Assembly: GCA_039654915.1 (NCBI GenBank)
Contig: CM077594.1
Location: forward strand, 104,298,893 to 104,362,892
Length of the DNA: 64,000 nt
Source: Aquilaria yunnanensis
Taxonomy: Eukaryota > Streptophyta > Magnoliopsida > Malvales > Thymelaeaceae
Direction: 5' to 3'
Every line of letters begins with the position of its first letter. Positions within the stretch are counted from its first letter, which is position 1. Of this stretch, positions 12,519 to 24,733 are shown piece by piece. A program made the position numbers and the translations under genes. The notes beneath the pieces are model-generated. The model was not told where the DNA came from and ran no database searches. It was given only the letters and a program-made list of their open reading frames with translations.

Positions 12519-15500
12519 TCAGTTGCTGATGTCGAAGTATCTGGGGTCGTCTGGATAATGGTAATCCACCTTCAACTGCAATCACAACAGCAACGGGCTT
12601 AATCAGAACAAGCACAAAATGTGGCAACACCAAATGTGATCACAGATTTCCACTCAAATATGAGGAAACTGAGAACAAATCAACTGGAGCTACATATAAG
12701 CCAATTAGCTCCAACACATCAATCGACCAACTCCAGATCAAGTGGAATGGCACCATTTTTATTACAGCCCATTTCATCACAAAAACAAAAGAGACAATAA
12801 CTCCATACCTTGCCCTCATCAGCATCTGAATGGCGTTGCGGGAATACAACTCTCAAGTCATTGTACAAATAGAAGCGCCGCTCTCCAACCAGGCCATGGT
12901 CAGTCTTTTGCGGCACAGATTTGCTTCTCTGATTCGATTTGGGACTCCTTTTAATTGGAGGACATATAAAACGGAGATGTAGAGCATAGCGAAGAGAACC
13001 AGCACATCTTGTGGTGTCATTAGTCTTGGAACAACCGTTGGAAGTTTTTGAAGCATTTCCATGCAATGTATTGAAGCAGGACTCACATTTCTCGTTGGGG
13101 TAACCTGCTACATCAGCAGATCCCGCTAAATTCAGCCTCTCACTTCCTTCAACTTTTGATGGCTTCACATCATTTCTGCTGCACCCTTGATGATTGCTTT
13201 CATTTTCCATTTCGTTCACGTTGTCCTGAATTTTTGTGTCTGAAGTAGTATTTGTGCTACAAGAGGCCAGGGTAACTTTCTGCCTCAAGAATGTCTGCAG
13301 TAGGGAAAAAGTTCACAATTACAATAAGAGAAAACTAAGCAGAATGGCCATAGAGAAAAATTATTGAATGCCGATATATAACTGGTATACCCAGTCTTCT
13401 ATCAGCTTACCAGTGAGTATTAAAATCTAATGCCGGCTGCATAACAGACTGTCTAGAACACAAAAGATTACCTAACTACCAGAATCTGAGGTTACACAAA
13501 GATCACTTATTCATATTAGCAAAGCAGTCCAGACTGAATCATTTTTTCCCTAACAAAAATGTAAACACCCTATAGTGTAACAGCCTGAGTAACCAATACA
13601 TTAAGGGGTGGGAAAAGGTGGAGGGGGAGGGGAAGTGGGTTGTGGGAGAATGGCTAGTTGCGATTTGTCTTACTTTGGTTCCAGCAGGCATGTCAGTCAA
13701 ATCATAGTTGCAAAGGAAAGTGTGAAGCGGTGTCTTCTCTGGGTTGCTTAGCACCTGGAACCAGTTGAGCAATATCATAATGAAACAGATATGTGATGTC
13801 ATCCATGCAATGATACAAGTTCTGCCACATAATTTAGCACAAAATATTCTATTTAAGGAGCTAACAACCACTACTCAGTTTTGAGAGAGATGTACCAATT
13901 GAATGCGTCCTTTCATGGGAATGCGCAAGCGGCTCCTGACAGTTTGCATGTCATCATTGCTAATTCCTTTTCTCAGTTTCTGGTCTCTGCTCTTGATTGG
14001 TGATGAATTTCCAACAATATCTATTGACGCATAATAGAGCAAAAAGCAATCCCCATCCACACTGGTCACAGAGAAGGGAAGCTTCTGTGATTGCGGTGAG
14101 AAATCCCCTCCAGCTATGCTTAGCACAGCCAGAAAACCATCAATACTCTGCTCAAAGAAAGAGGCAACTAACTAATTAACAAAGCATCTGCATAAAGGCA
14201 TGCCCTCAAAAAACAATGAAGTCTGAATTTGAGCACAAGTTTGCCATCCAACATAGACAGGAACTACCTGATTTACTTTTCCAGAAACGAACCTCCCGGA
14301 TAATAAAGACTCTTCAAAGGAACCGACCAAGGTTCTTCGTATTGGAAGTCCACTTAAACCCTTAAGGAACCTCATACAGCGAGAAACTGGAGCCAATTCT
14401 TGATAGAAAGGCCAGTTAATCTCGGTGTCACTCTCCAGGGAGGATGGATGAAACACCTTCTGCAGAACATCAGCATCTTCAAAAGATCCACTCGCAATCT
14501 GAAGCTCCTCTTCAGGGGCAAAGATAGTGGTCGAATCTGATCCATCAAGTGTCTGCTCTATGCCCTTTAGGCTTGAGCACCAGATATCAACACCTTTCTT
14601 CACATCCCCAAATCCTCCTGCACCTTTCCCCCTGACAGAAAACTTTGGACCAAGAGGTGATGATGAAAAAGGGGGAGAGATAGACAAGTTAGAACTTATT
14701 GATATGAAATCACTTCTCCATCCCACCTTATGTGATTTTATTAACTGATCAAGTCCAGATGGATACAGACAATCACTAGGGTGCAGTTCTTTGCTTTCCA
14801 ACAATGGGCCATCTGTGAAAAATAAAGATGTATTGCTTGCATCAGCATATGCCATGTTCTTTTGGTCTGTATAGCTAGGTAATGATCCACTCACTGTGGT
14901 GAAATACACCTTGCTGCCAATATTTGCTTTCTTGCAGTCTTTTGACGAGGAAACCTTATAGTCCCCAGTTGAAACGGCAGACTCAGTATGAGAATTACTG
15001 CTATTAATATTGAGAGGCTCCCCATTAAACTGGCTGGGAGAAAGCATACTACTCAATGGTGACAGTACACGTTTCCTGACTAGAAGCCCACTAGCCTCTG
15101 CTTCATCATTTCCAGCACCAAGACAAGAAGAATGATCAGGAGCATTAGAAATTCCATCAATCCATTTACTTGTCCTACTAGATTCAAATCCCACAATCCT
15201 GGAGACGGGGTCTTGAGTTCTCAGTCCATTCTTAGGGGTAGCAGATGAAGTAATCATACCAGTGGAACCTATCTTCAGCACTTGATTATTCAATGAGACG
15301 TCATCTTTTCCTCCTAAAGAATTATCTGAAAACTTTGGAAGTTCAAAGGAGGTTTTCCTATGAAAATCAACGAGGGAAGAGTTCAAAGAACTCCCAAATG
15401 TTTGGCTCACATTTCCACTGTGCATTCCATCTAGATCACAAGTGCTGACTCCAGAAAATCTAAGCATACCTACGGATGTTTCTTCAACTTCCTCAGCACT

Positions 15501-15530
15501 ACCGTCTGAGGAAACTTGTGGCAAGCCCAT
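12519..15530 (-). CDS. Atos-like (FAM214/DUF4210) protein, complete, 5 exons
   Basis: Coding exons, first to last: 15530-14268, 14147-13896, 13754-13674, 13294-12809, 12575-12519. All introns are GT-AG and phase 0, giving 712 aa. Residues 1-400 are long, Ser-rich and probably disordered. Residues about 401-450 ([11 protein letters not shown], then [18 protein letters not shown]) match the Atos conserved domain (DUF4210). Residues about 497-535 ([35 protein letters not shown]) and 612-712 ([24 protein letters not shown]) match the Atos C-terminal region. In animals Atos proteins act as nuclear transcription regulators; the plant role is not established. The ATG at 15530 is used: it reads MGLPQVSS, and the upstream codon is TTG. 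SKL1 follows upstream on the same strand. Confidence 0.92.
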
Positions 15531-16935
15531 CAATTAAATTTCAAAAGCCCGGTTGTCTATCTATCTAAAGTGAGACAACAACAGTGTAACCTTGCCTCCT
15601 ACTCTCACAGCTGCTCTCCTCTTCCAGTACCTATCTACTTGATTTTTTCTAAGTTGTCATGGCAGCAACCAGTATATTCTAATTTTAAACAAGCAGCCAA
15701 ATACAAGTTAAAAGATACAAATGAAAATAACCCTTAAGCCACCAGAACGAAGATGCTATGTATCAACTAATGGCATCCACATTTCAGTTGCAACTCTCTT
15801 GCGAAGCTGCATGGAGAATGCTAAACACAGACAGAAAATCCAACTGTAATGGGTGGTGCAAATCTTCTGTCTTCCACACCAGCAACCAATGAAGAGCACA
15901 GAATTCATGTCGCTTATAACTAAATCAATGAGTTTCCCTGGTTCAAGTATCAAAAAAAGAGTAGAATTCAGTCAGACTAGCTTGTAGTTATTCATTGATC
16001 CAGCGAAACTTCTCTAAAAAACAGTAGCTCCGACAGACTAGAATAGAATTGAAGCCAATTTGCTTGTACAAAATTAGAGTTCAGCAACCAAACAACACCA
16101 GAAATCAAGAAACAGCACAATGATATCTGTGGTCTGTCAGCAAAAGATGTCAGTAAAAGCAAAACGATGAAAGAAAGTACATTAAAATCAAGACAAATCC
16201 CAGTTAAACTCTGAACATTGATCCAAAACATGGTTGGAAATGGAAGCAGAGCAACCCGTGAATGCGAAGATAAGAAAAGAACAATCAAACTCATTCCTTG
16301 AAACGATCAATAACGAAGGCGTACAACACTAAAGAGTCGAGAGGATTTGCTTATACGGCACACATTCACCAGCATCAACTAGAAGCGAAGTTCGTCATAT
16401 TGCAGGAGGAGGAAGAAATGGGGCAACCAAGCAAAACCCACATAAATAACAATTCAATCATAATAGTTTCCAAGCTCGAACAGCAGGATTCTCGATCAAC
16501 AAACACCAACAAGCAGCAAAGAAAGAAAACAAAAGATCGAGGGACGCACCAATACAGAGAAGTAGTGATCGGAGAAGAGGGTCGATAAATCATGTCAATG
16601 ATATTACACCCATAAAAATCGATATCAACCAAAAACCCAGAAAAAAATAAAGCAGTAGAATGATCAATCAGCGATTCCCACGAGCGAAAGAAGACGGGAA
16701 TTGAAATCGGGAATATAATAAATTCAGAAATTTTGTTTGTTTATTGAATAATAAAGCATTAAAAGATGTTTTATTTCTTCCGTTTACGTCTTCTAGGAGC
16801 GAGGTGGAGGTGGAGGTGGAAGTGGAGAAATCAGAGGAAAAGATGGCCTTGACCCTTAAGTTGGTGATTGAGATTTGAGAGACCTGTGTCTGGCTTGGCT
16901 CAATTCTTCTCTTTATAATTCCAAACCAATCCAAA
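15531..16935 (-). other. 5' UTR, leader introns and promoter of the Atos-like gene
   Basis: No open frame here joins the coding sequence. A leader exon is likely around 16700-16930, where the sequence is CT/GGA-rich near 16795-16835, separated from the start codon by one or more introns that I could not place exactly. The 16298-16934 open frames on both strands lack family features. Confidence 0.4.
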
Positions 16936-17860
16936 GAATAATAAAAACAGACAAAAGCACTTGTAATACTTTCTCAGCCACATCTCGAATAGGTTCGTTT
17001 AATGACGACGTTATGAATTAAACACAATTATCCAAATATAACGGATACCTTTCAGCAATCAGCATGTTAATAATATTTTCTTTTCAGCCAAAACCAGTTT
17101 TGAATAATTTGCTAAGGCTGGATATGAAACTACTAAACTTAAAATTCTAACAATAATTGTTAACATTGATGTCAAACGGAACAAAAAAACTGTATTGGAT
17201 TTGGAATTATATTTCTTTTGCTTCAAATTTTCATGTAAATTGTAAATTCGGTTTCGGCAATTTCCAATCCTCTCCGTCCTAATTTTTCTGCATTACTTAC
17301 ATCCTTTTCCGTCTCGTTTTCTTCACAGTGCTTGTCTGTGTCTTCATTCATTCATCCCTCCTTGTCCACTCTCTTATGACCTCGAAACAGAGACTCCAAT
17401 CCAATGGGCTACAGATGGACGGAAACCGTTGATGCTTTTATATTTTTTATTTTTGGTAATCAGAATAAAACGGTTGTAAGACGGTTGATGATTGTTACTA
17501 GCAATTTGTTCACACGAGCTATTCATTACCGAGTTTTTGACAGGTCCTAAAATTTAGAAACATATACGTTAAAGACAGGCTTCCTTTTGTAAAGCAAAGC
17601 AGGGTTAATTCCATCGTAAATAAATGAAGACCTTGTGAGATAATAATAACAATACGAAAGAAGGAAGTTAAAATTTTTCACCAAAAAACAAATTTACAAT
17701 AGTAGGAGGAGAGGGGAGGTAATCCCCATCTCGCCCCCCACGGATCATTACAAGTTTCCCAAGCCTGGAATCTCATGTCACAAAGAAAAAAAGCTTGTTT
17801 CGGATTTGCCGCCCCAATTAAACAAATTATGATAAATCATGAAGCTATTCTTTATTTCGG
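16936..17860. other. Spacer between the SKL1 3' end and the Atos-like promoter
   Basis: Both neighbours are on the minus strand, so this spacer carries the 3' UTR of SKL1 on its right (about 17690-17860) and the promoter of the Atos-like gene on its left. No gene or clear repeat was seen. Confidence 0.45.
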
Positions 17861-20309
17861 CTAAAAGGGTCTAGCGGCGTCTTCCATCATCTTTTTCACT
17901 CTTGTAAGCTTCCCTATCTCCTTAAGCACCTGGCGGCCAAAAATATATTTTTTTTTAGAGAAGAAGAAAAATAAAAAATTTAAAAAAAAAAAAAAGGCAA
18001 AGCAAAAAGAACGAGAGAGTCAGATAAGAGGAACTTGGATGCAGAAACTGCAGTTCAACATTGTTAGCATATCAAGAAAGGGGAAAAAGGGTGATAATCT
18101 GAAAGGAAATCCTGTGGTTCATGTAATACGCTTACCTCCATTGCCATGTCCTCAGCTGTTACTGCCTCATACTCACCGTACCCCAACTGAGATGCTACTT
18201 CTGCAAACGAAAACAGGTCAGTTAGAAGCAAGAGGGTGAAATTCTCTCCCTTCTCTTCATACAAGAGAGTAAAAGAGTTCACTTTGAAGAGAAATAGTCG
18301 CATCTGCGGTTGCATAACCACTCTTCATTTCTTCGTAAAGCGCTTGCAGTTGGGACAAAACCTAATAAGCAATTCCAGCATAGCCAGTAGCAACTAGTGA
18401 GACAGTGGACTTGAAAGAAGAAGAGCTACTGAATATAAATGGTGAAAACTTAAGGTTGAGAACGCTCGCAGGCAATTCAACTGCAAATGTCAGACAAAAG
18501 TGAAGACCTCTGAATAAGATCCAGAAGTGGATAATTCTGACAGATAAGACTGATTTTGATTCTCAGCTATCCCATTGGCTATGATCTCCAGCGGTACATC
18601 GATCCATATTGAGATCCCATACCTTAAAAGTGCCCTGTTTATAATTAAGACAATGACAAGAGTAAGGAAATGACAAGCAACTGGGTCAACCAGCATAGAG
18701 TACTAAAAAATTATGAAATCAGATATACTACAACTTTGGCCATACAGGTTAGTGTAATTCTGGACTGCACCATTCCCAGCGCAAACCACCAACTTCCCCA
18801 TGGATGATAACTGCTTCAGAACTTCTGTCTGTAGAGGAAGTTTACTTCAAAATAAACCAGGTCAGTCACCAATATTTAAAAGATAGCCTGCAACTTACTG
18901 ACGGGGAATGCAGCCCCAGCACCTTGATGCAGCATATGTTAAATTCATTCAGAATCACTAAAAACCAAGCAAGCAATTGAGTTGCTACAGCTTTTATCCT
19001 AGATTGAAAGAGAATGAATGGAGAAAGTCACCTCAGACTCTCTGAATGCTTCTGCATCACTCTCCCTGAAAGATTTTGCAGCAGACTCATCCCCTGCAGC
19101 TTCGGCTATCAAGCAGTCACTGACACAAGAGGAGGCCAGTAAGAAGCACACCTAACACATCCTGAACTACAGGAGCAAAGATGCAACAGACGTTTCAAGA
19201 AAAAAAAATTCAGTACCTATCGAAGTAATAATATCGCAATACATCTGCTAGCAACATCCCCGTACTGGATTTAATAGAGTTGTTCATCCCTTTTGACAAC
19301 CGAGTAGAAATGATGCAATTCATATCAGACAAATAAGCCATAAGACTGGAGAAACTAAATCCAAACTATGCATACTTCGACTGACCAACAAGAAAAATGG
19401 AAGTTCCTTTGAGGTCAGGGGATACGTCCACGGCTTTCTTCTGAAATAGAACTGAAAATTTGAAATTAGCGCTTCAAAGTTCTAAAAACGCCCAACAAAA
19501 AAAATCAAACGAACAGATCTATCCCTCAAACGAGTTCCAAAATATTTTTCCAAAGCACAAAAGCTCTTCTTTGATGATTGCAAATGGAAGCTCCCCATCT
19601 GCAGCAGCTATTTAGCCTCAGACATTAGCAAAAGGAAAATCAAAATGCCATGTTGCTAATTCATACAGTTTGACCTTCCCCAACCCCGAGTTAATTTATT
19701 TCTGTACATACCTAAATGCTTCTTAAGGATTCTCTCCCCATTTCTGTGTAGAAAAACAAATGCAGCTATATTTACCAAGGAGTAATGAGAAGTTATGAAC
19801 TGACCTTCAACTCCCACACAGCATCACTTTCTGCAGCAGAAACTTAAAAAAAAAAAAAACAAATATATGAGTTAATATAAAAAAAAACAAACAAATATAT
19901 GAAGTAAACAACACCTATAATTGCACACAACCAAATCCCATTCCAGGACTACGATCAAACATACCACTCGCAATAACAAAGGAAAATAGTTGATGGTTAG
20001 AGATCCGAAGGGACCGAGCGAGACCGAGAATTAACGAATCCATATTTCGGAGGTTCAGAACTCACCGGGGATGGACTCATTAGTCGCAGAGCAACGGACA
20101 CGCACAGAGTTTGTGGGGAGGCGAACTCCGAGAACGCCACGAGACTGAGTGGAGGAGGTTAGAGATAGAGGGTCTCCATGACAGACGGCTGAGGAGGGAA
20201 AGCAGAAGTGAAGTTTTGAGACGCAGGAGTGGAAGGTTACAGTCCCCATGGCCATGACAGGACCCGGCACACAACTTATCCTTATCGGAAAAGCTGGAAG
20301 CACTACCAT
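17861..20309 (-). CDS. SKL1: Probable inactive shikimate kinase-like protein 1, chloroplastic, 10 exons
   Basis: Exons: 20309-20066, 19830-19805, 19440-19386, 19289-19217, 19119-19032, 18828-18746, 18634-18508, 18361-18283, 18200-18136, 17929-17861; 302 aa, all GT-AG introns. The N-terminal 70-odd residues are rich in Ser, Arg and Val and poor in acids, like a plastid transit peptide; a second ATG 18 codons in is possible. The mature part keeps the shikimate kinase fold signature (LKGTSIFLVG, LRYYYFDSD, GKLVVCAGNGAVQ, LLRYGISIWIDVP, YATADATISLQ), but the P-loop reads GMNNSIKSSTG, without the glycines and GK(S/T) of the active enzyme. In Arabidopsis SKL1 loss blocks chloroplast biogenesis and the protein has no kinase activity. 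A Helitron ends 72 bp above the ATG. Confidence 0.95.
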
Positions 20310-20381
20310 TTTCTAACACCGTTAGAAACTGCCTGATTTGTCAACTTTCCATCGTTTTTTGTCCCACAAAAAAATGCTTTA

Positions 20382-23154
20382 TCTATTATATATATAAAAA
20401 TTATATACTTAAGAAGTAAAAATACTTTTTACTTAACGAAGACGACAAAGTAATGACACGTAACAGTGTTTTCAATTTACAAAAGAAATCTAATATTATT
20501 TGCGTTGGTGTTACAAAAATGCCCATGCCTCAATTTGACAGGTTAAAAACAAATTCTAATTCTAAATTCTAAACTTAAGAAGTAAATATTTAAATCACCA
20601 TAATTTTTAATTGTGAATGGTAAATGATAGTTTACTTAACAAATTATACTAATTGAGAACTTTCCTTATCAACCAATAAAAACTAGAAATCGGCTCATAG
20701 CCAGTCAAACAAAATGTTGTTGTCTTGAGAAAGCATAACTAATATTTTTTTCTTCATCATCTTCATTTTATGCTCGCCAGGATTTCGTCATTAACCAATT
20801 TTATTTCCTATTGCCAGGACTCAAACGGTTGATCAATTCTTTGATTGTGCTTACAGCTTGACTGCCTCACTGGTCTGTCCAGCTGCCTCACTAGTTTGTC
20901 CAGCAAGAGTAAACTATAACCATTTTTTTTTCTTTTTGTTCCTATAATTGAACTTTTTTTTTTTTAGTTTGCACTACATTGATGCAAATCTATTTGAGGT
21001 TACAACAACGCCTATACATATATTTTTATATATTTTTTTTTAATTTTTCATGTGTCTCAACATAGGTGACATAGAGTAGGTACACTAGCGGAAATAGAAA
21101 AGTATCACATTTTAAAATTAAGTGTTATGAAAGTGAGTATGAATAAGAGTGGCAATTTAGAGCTAAAGCGGCGTATAAAGTAAAATGATTTTGTTACTTA
21201 AAGCCCAATCCATATAAGTTATCCATTTTTTTATATTTATATATTTTAATTCATTATTCCATTCCATCTAGCATTATTTTTTTTTAATTTTTAGGATACG
21301 TTATCATATGTTGTTCCTACTCTTTTAATGTATACTTTTTAAAAATTTTCAAATATACTTAGGCATTTCTCACATTTTAGAATATTTTGAATTTGTCCCT
21401 TTTTGTTGTCTAGACATTTGATTATTTAATCTAAAAATTATGATTATACTATATCATTCTATGTCGCGTTACTATAATAAATATGTTAAAATAATAAAAA
21501 TTATATTATTACACGGCAAGTACTTATTATTATTAGAATATAAAAATTGGTATATTATGGATATATTTTTTATTCTACACTTCTTGGTACTTGTGACAAC
21601 ACCCGGTACTTAAATTCTTCTGTTGAATGAGAACTTGAATGAAAAACTTCAAAAATTTGTAGACCAAAAATGTAATTTTTTAAATAATTATGGAATAATG
21701 TCTCATCTATTGGGAATTATGTACTAATGTTGTTTTTTTGTTGGAAAAGTGAAGTATTTTTTATGCTAAATTTTCTTCTTTGAGCAAGTTACAGAAATTA
21801 AAATTTTAAAAGATTAATTACGTACTACTGTTGTTTTTTGTTGGAAAATGAAGCATTTTTTATGCTAAATTTTTCTTCTTTCATTAAGTTACGGAAATTA
21901 GATTTTTAAAAGATTAATTACTTTATTAAATTTTGTTAGTGCAACAGTTATTAGGTGTATATAGCTTTAGCTTCTCTATTGTATTAATTCTGGGAAAAAT
22001 ACACTCTAAAAATCCCAAATGAAGAGTTTTTCAATTTTTTCAGTTAGAAAAGGATTGTTTTTTTCTACTTACATCAGCTAATCAATTTAATTGATAATAA
22101 TGCACAGTTTTAATGAATGAAAAATAAAACTAGCTGTCACTAATTTTTGTATAAGATAAAATGTAATATTTATTATTTATTATATTTTATTTTAAATGAT
22201 TCTAATTTGATTTTTTTTTATACAGTGTTTAAATTTTTGTGTTTTTTTCTGTACCTCGCCAATAAAAAGGTATATATATTAAAAACACATGGCTTTTTCA
22301 AGAAAAATATATGAAAGATACTTTGTGGAATTTCTAATAATAAATTCTAATTGATTAAAAAAACTGAATTATTATAAATAAAAATCAAGAATAAAACATT
22401 TTTCTATTTTATTAAATTTTTAGGTCCTATAATTTTTAAAATATAGTAGCTAAATCATTAAATTAAAATTAATGAATTATCATGAGTTGTTGTCATCATA
22501 CATATATTTTAAAATAATAAATAAGTTTTTTCCATACGTTTTTAATTTAGCCAAAAGTTTCGATGCATAAAATGCACGACAGTGTGAGCCCTATCCAGTA
22601 ATTTGCCAAATCAGAACAATGAAAAAATTTCAAAAAAGTGACTAATATACCGGTTATTGTGGTTTTGGGCTTAAACTTTCCTTACTAATAATTAAACTCC
22701 CAATTTGCAATATTTAAAAAATTATGAACATCGATATACTTTTTCGCTAATAATAGTTTCTTATTTGAAGTAATTAATTTTATTACACATGTTAGACTCT
22801 TTTCTTAAAAGTGATTTTTTATTTGTTTTCCTTATTCACAACATTACAATTACACATTTGTATATATGAATCATTATTATAGTACACTGAATAAATACCA
22901 ACCTCAAGCAACGCATGAAGAAGATGATAATTTACCCACTTAATTTTAGTAATTTTTAACATAAATGTTCAACATTAATGGTTAATTTTGTTGATGGTAC
23001 TTAAGTCTATGTTGGAATCAATTTGGTTCTTTTTAAATTTGTCTTTTGATGATAATAATTTTCTTAATAATTTTCTTTAACATTAAAGTACATACTATTT
23101 TGAATTGCAGAATTCAATTTGAAAGCCCGTAAAAATGCCGGGCATGTAAACTAG
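20382..23154 (+). mobile_element. Non-autonomous Helitron
   Basis: The 5' end reads A|TCTATTATATATATAAAAA (20382 on), the usual plant Helitron start. The 3' end has a short hairpin (GCCCG at 23125-23129, CGGGC at 23139-23143) followed by CTAG|T at 23151-23155. Insertion is therefore between A and T, as expected, without target duplication. The 2773-bp interior has no Rep/helicase frame, is very AT-rich, and contains a 100-bp internal duplication. Its 5' end lies just upstream of SKL1. Confidence 0.6.
21716..21918. repeat. Tandem duplication of about 100 bp inside the Helitron
   Basis: Two neighbouring copies starting TTATGTACTAATGTTG and TTACGTACTACTGTTG, each running through TTTTTATGCTAAAT and ending in AAAAGATTAATTAC. 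They differ at several positions, so the duplication is not recent. Confidence 0.75.
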
Positions 23155-24725
23155 TTATAATTAATTGTGAGACATCTCCAACTCTTTAAACTAGTGACTA
23201 GGGGCTTAGAGAAATATAGTGAAAATCCAGGGTTTGAATTATGACATCCTCACTTTCCATAACATGCCTTACATAAGTTGGTTCTGTTGTCATTTTGGTT
23301 CCAAAAAGGTTAACATGTCTATTTTCCTAATTACTATAACAGTATATCTCTTTAAGAAACAACAGGAACATAAAATTGACTACAAAAAGTCCACTTGTTC
23401 CTATGATACTAAAGGAAGGAAATAAAATCAAAGTAAGCCAAACCTTACAAAGAAGCCAGAATAAATCTAAAACATAAAACTTACAAATAACTATAACAAA
23501 ACCCAAACTAAACTAATAGTAACCAAGCAACACTATAACCAACCAAGCATTAGTGGTCTGAGTAAGACTATCTATAAAAAATAAAAAGATTATCTATAAA
23601 CATAAAAAGTTAAAGACTGGTTTTATTCTATGTAATTATCTCCATATGGGTTTCAAAGCGTCAAGACACCTCAACAGAGTTGAGATTTCGGTAAACCTAA
23701 AAGAAAATCTATATCCAATTTTGCCTTCATCTAATCGAAGATCCATCCGGTAAGAGTCTCAAATCACTCTTGAACACTAAGATTTGAATAAGATTACATC
23801 CACCATAAAATCTGATAGATGACAATGGATAAAATCAGTCAAGTAATAAAAAGATTATAAGCCGAAAATGATAGAAAAAAATGGTGGAAACAGTAAAAAA
23901 AATGGATTAAAGGAGATAAGCTGTGCTAGTTGGCTAAGGTTAAACTATATATATTGTCACCCCTAAGCCCTTACTTGTGTAGAGGATTCCTACACATAGT
24001 AGACAGCATATGCCACTCATTTGGCCTATGCCTCACTTAAAGAATTCAAGCTACTAGCAAGGGGTTCAAAACCAAATTTTAACTTGCTTAAGGCACTTTC
24101 TAAGATAGATTAAGGCAAAACCCTTGATAAACAAGAAAAGTCAATTTAGTCGAACTTGTGCCTTAAGCATGAACTTTAATAAAAATATAAACTTCTGTAC
24201 TTTGGTTCTAGAGTAAAACATGAAAACAGTTTGATGTAAAATGATTGTACAAGTTTTGTTAGCCTTTTTAAACCCAAAACTAACTCACTTGGCTCAAACA
24301 ACCAAAAGCTCTGCATGGTTAACTCTTAAGTCAAACAACCATTCACGAAACCAAAACCAGAACAACTAGTTGATAGACAAAACTTGATCAAATACTCATG
24401 TTGTTAAACTGATGCAGAAAAACAAATAACTAGATCAAACATCTTAGCACATAACCCTTTTGTTTTAGTACAAAAGTCATAGAACATACAAGTCTTGCTT
24501 AAACCATCCATTACAAGACCATGGGCATTAATAGCCCCTATGCCAGATTACTATGTATATGTACACAAAAGCCTTGCCAAGCCTACTAAACCTTGGAGGT
24601 GGCTTTACCAACTAAAATTTTCCTTCTTGGCTTCCTTCCACCATAGTACTGCAATCACTCAAGACGTTTCCCCAAACTCATTAGTAAGATCATGAGTTAA
24701 GAACATCACAAAAACAACATAAGTG
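23155..24725. other. Intergenic, no gene recognised
   Basis: AT-rich sequence between the Helitron and the 2.2-kb hAT. Only short spurious open frames occur (for example 23219-23425 plus). No element termini or coding family were recognised. Confidence 0.5.
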
Positions 24726-24733
24726 CTAATTAT

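Noticed and set aside
15531..15533. Start of the Atos-like protein one codon earlier
   Set aside because: That codon is TTG; the ATG at 15530 gives a normal start.
19500..19610. Possible extra SKL1 exon after an acceptor-like CTGCAG
   Set aside because: Joining 19805 directly to 19440 keeps phase and gives the family sequence ELKKKAVDVSPDLKGTS; the extra piece would break it.
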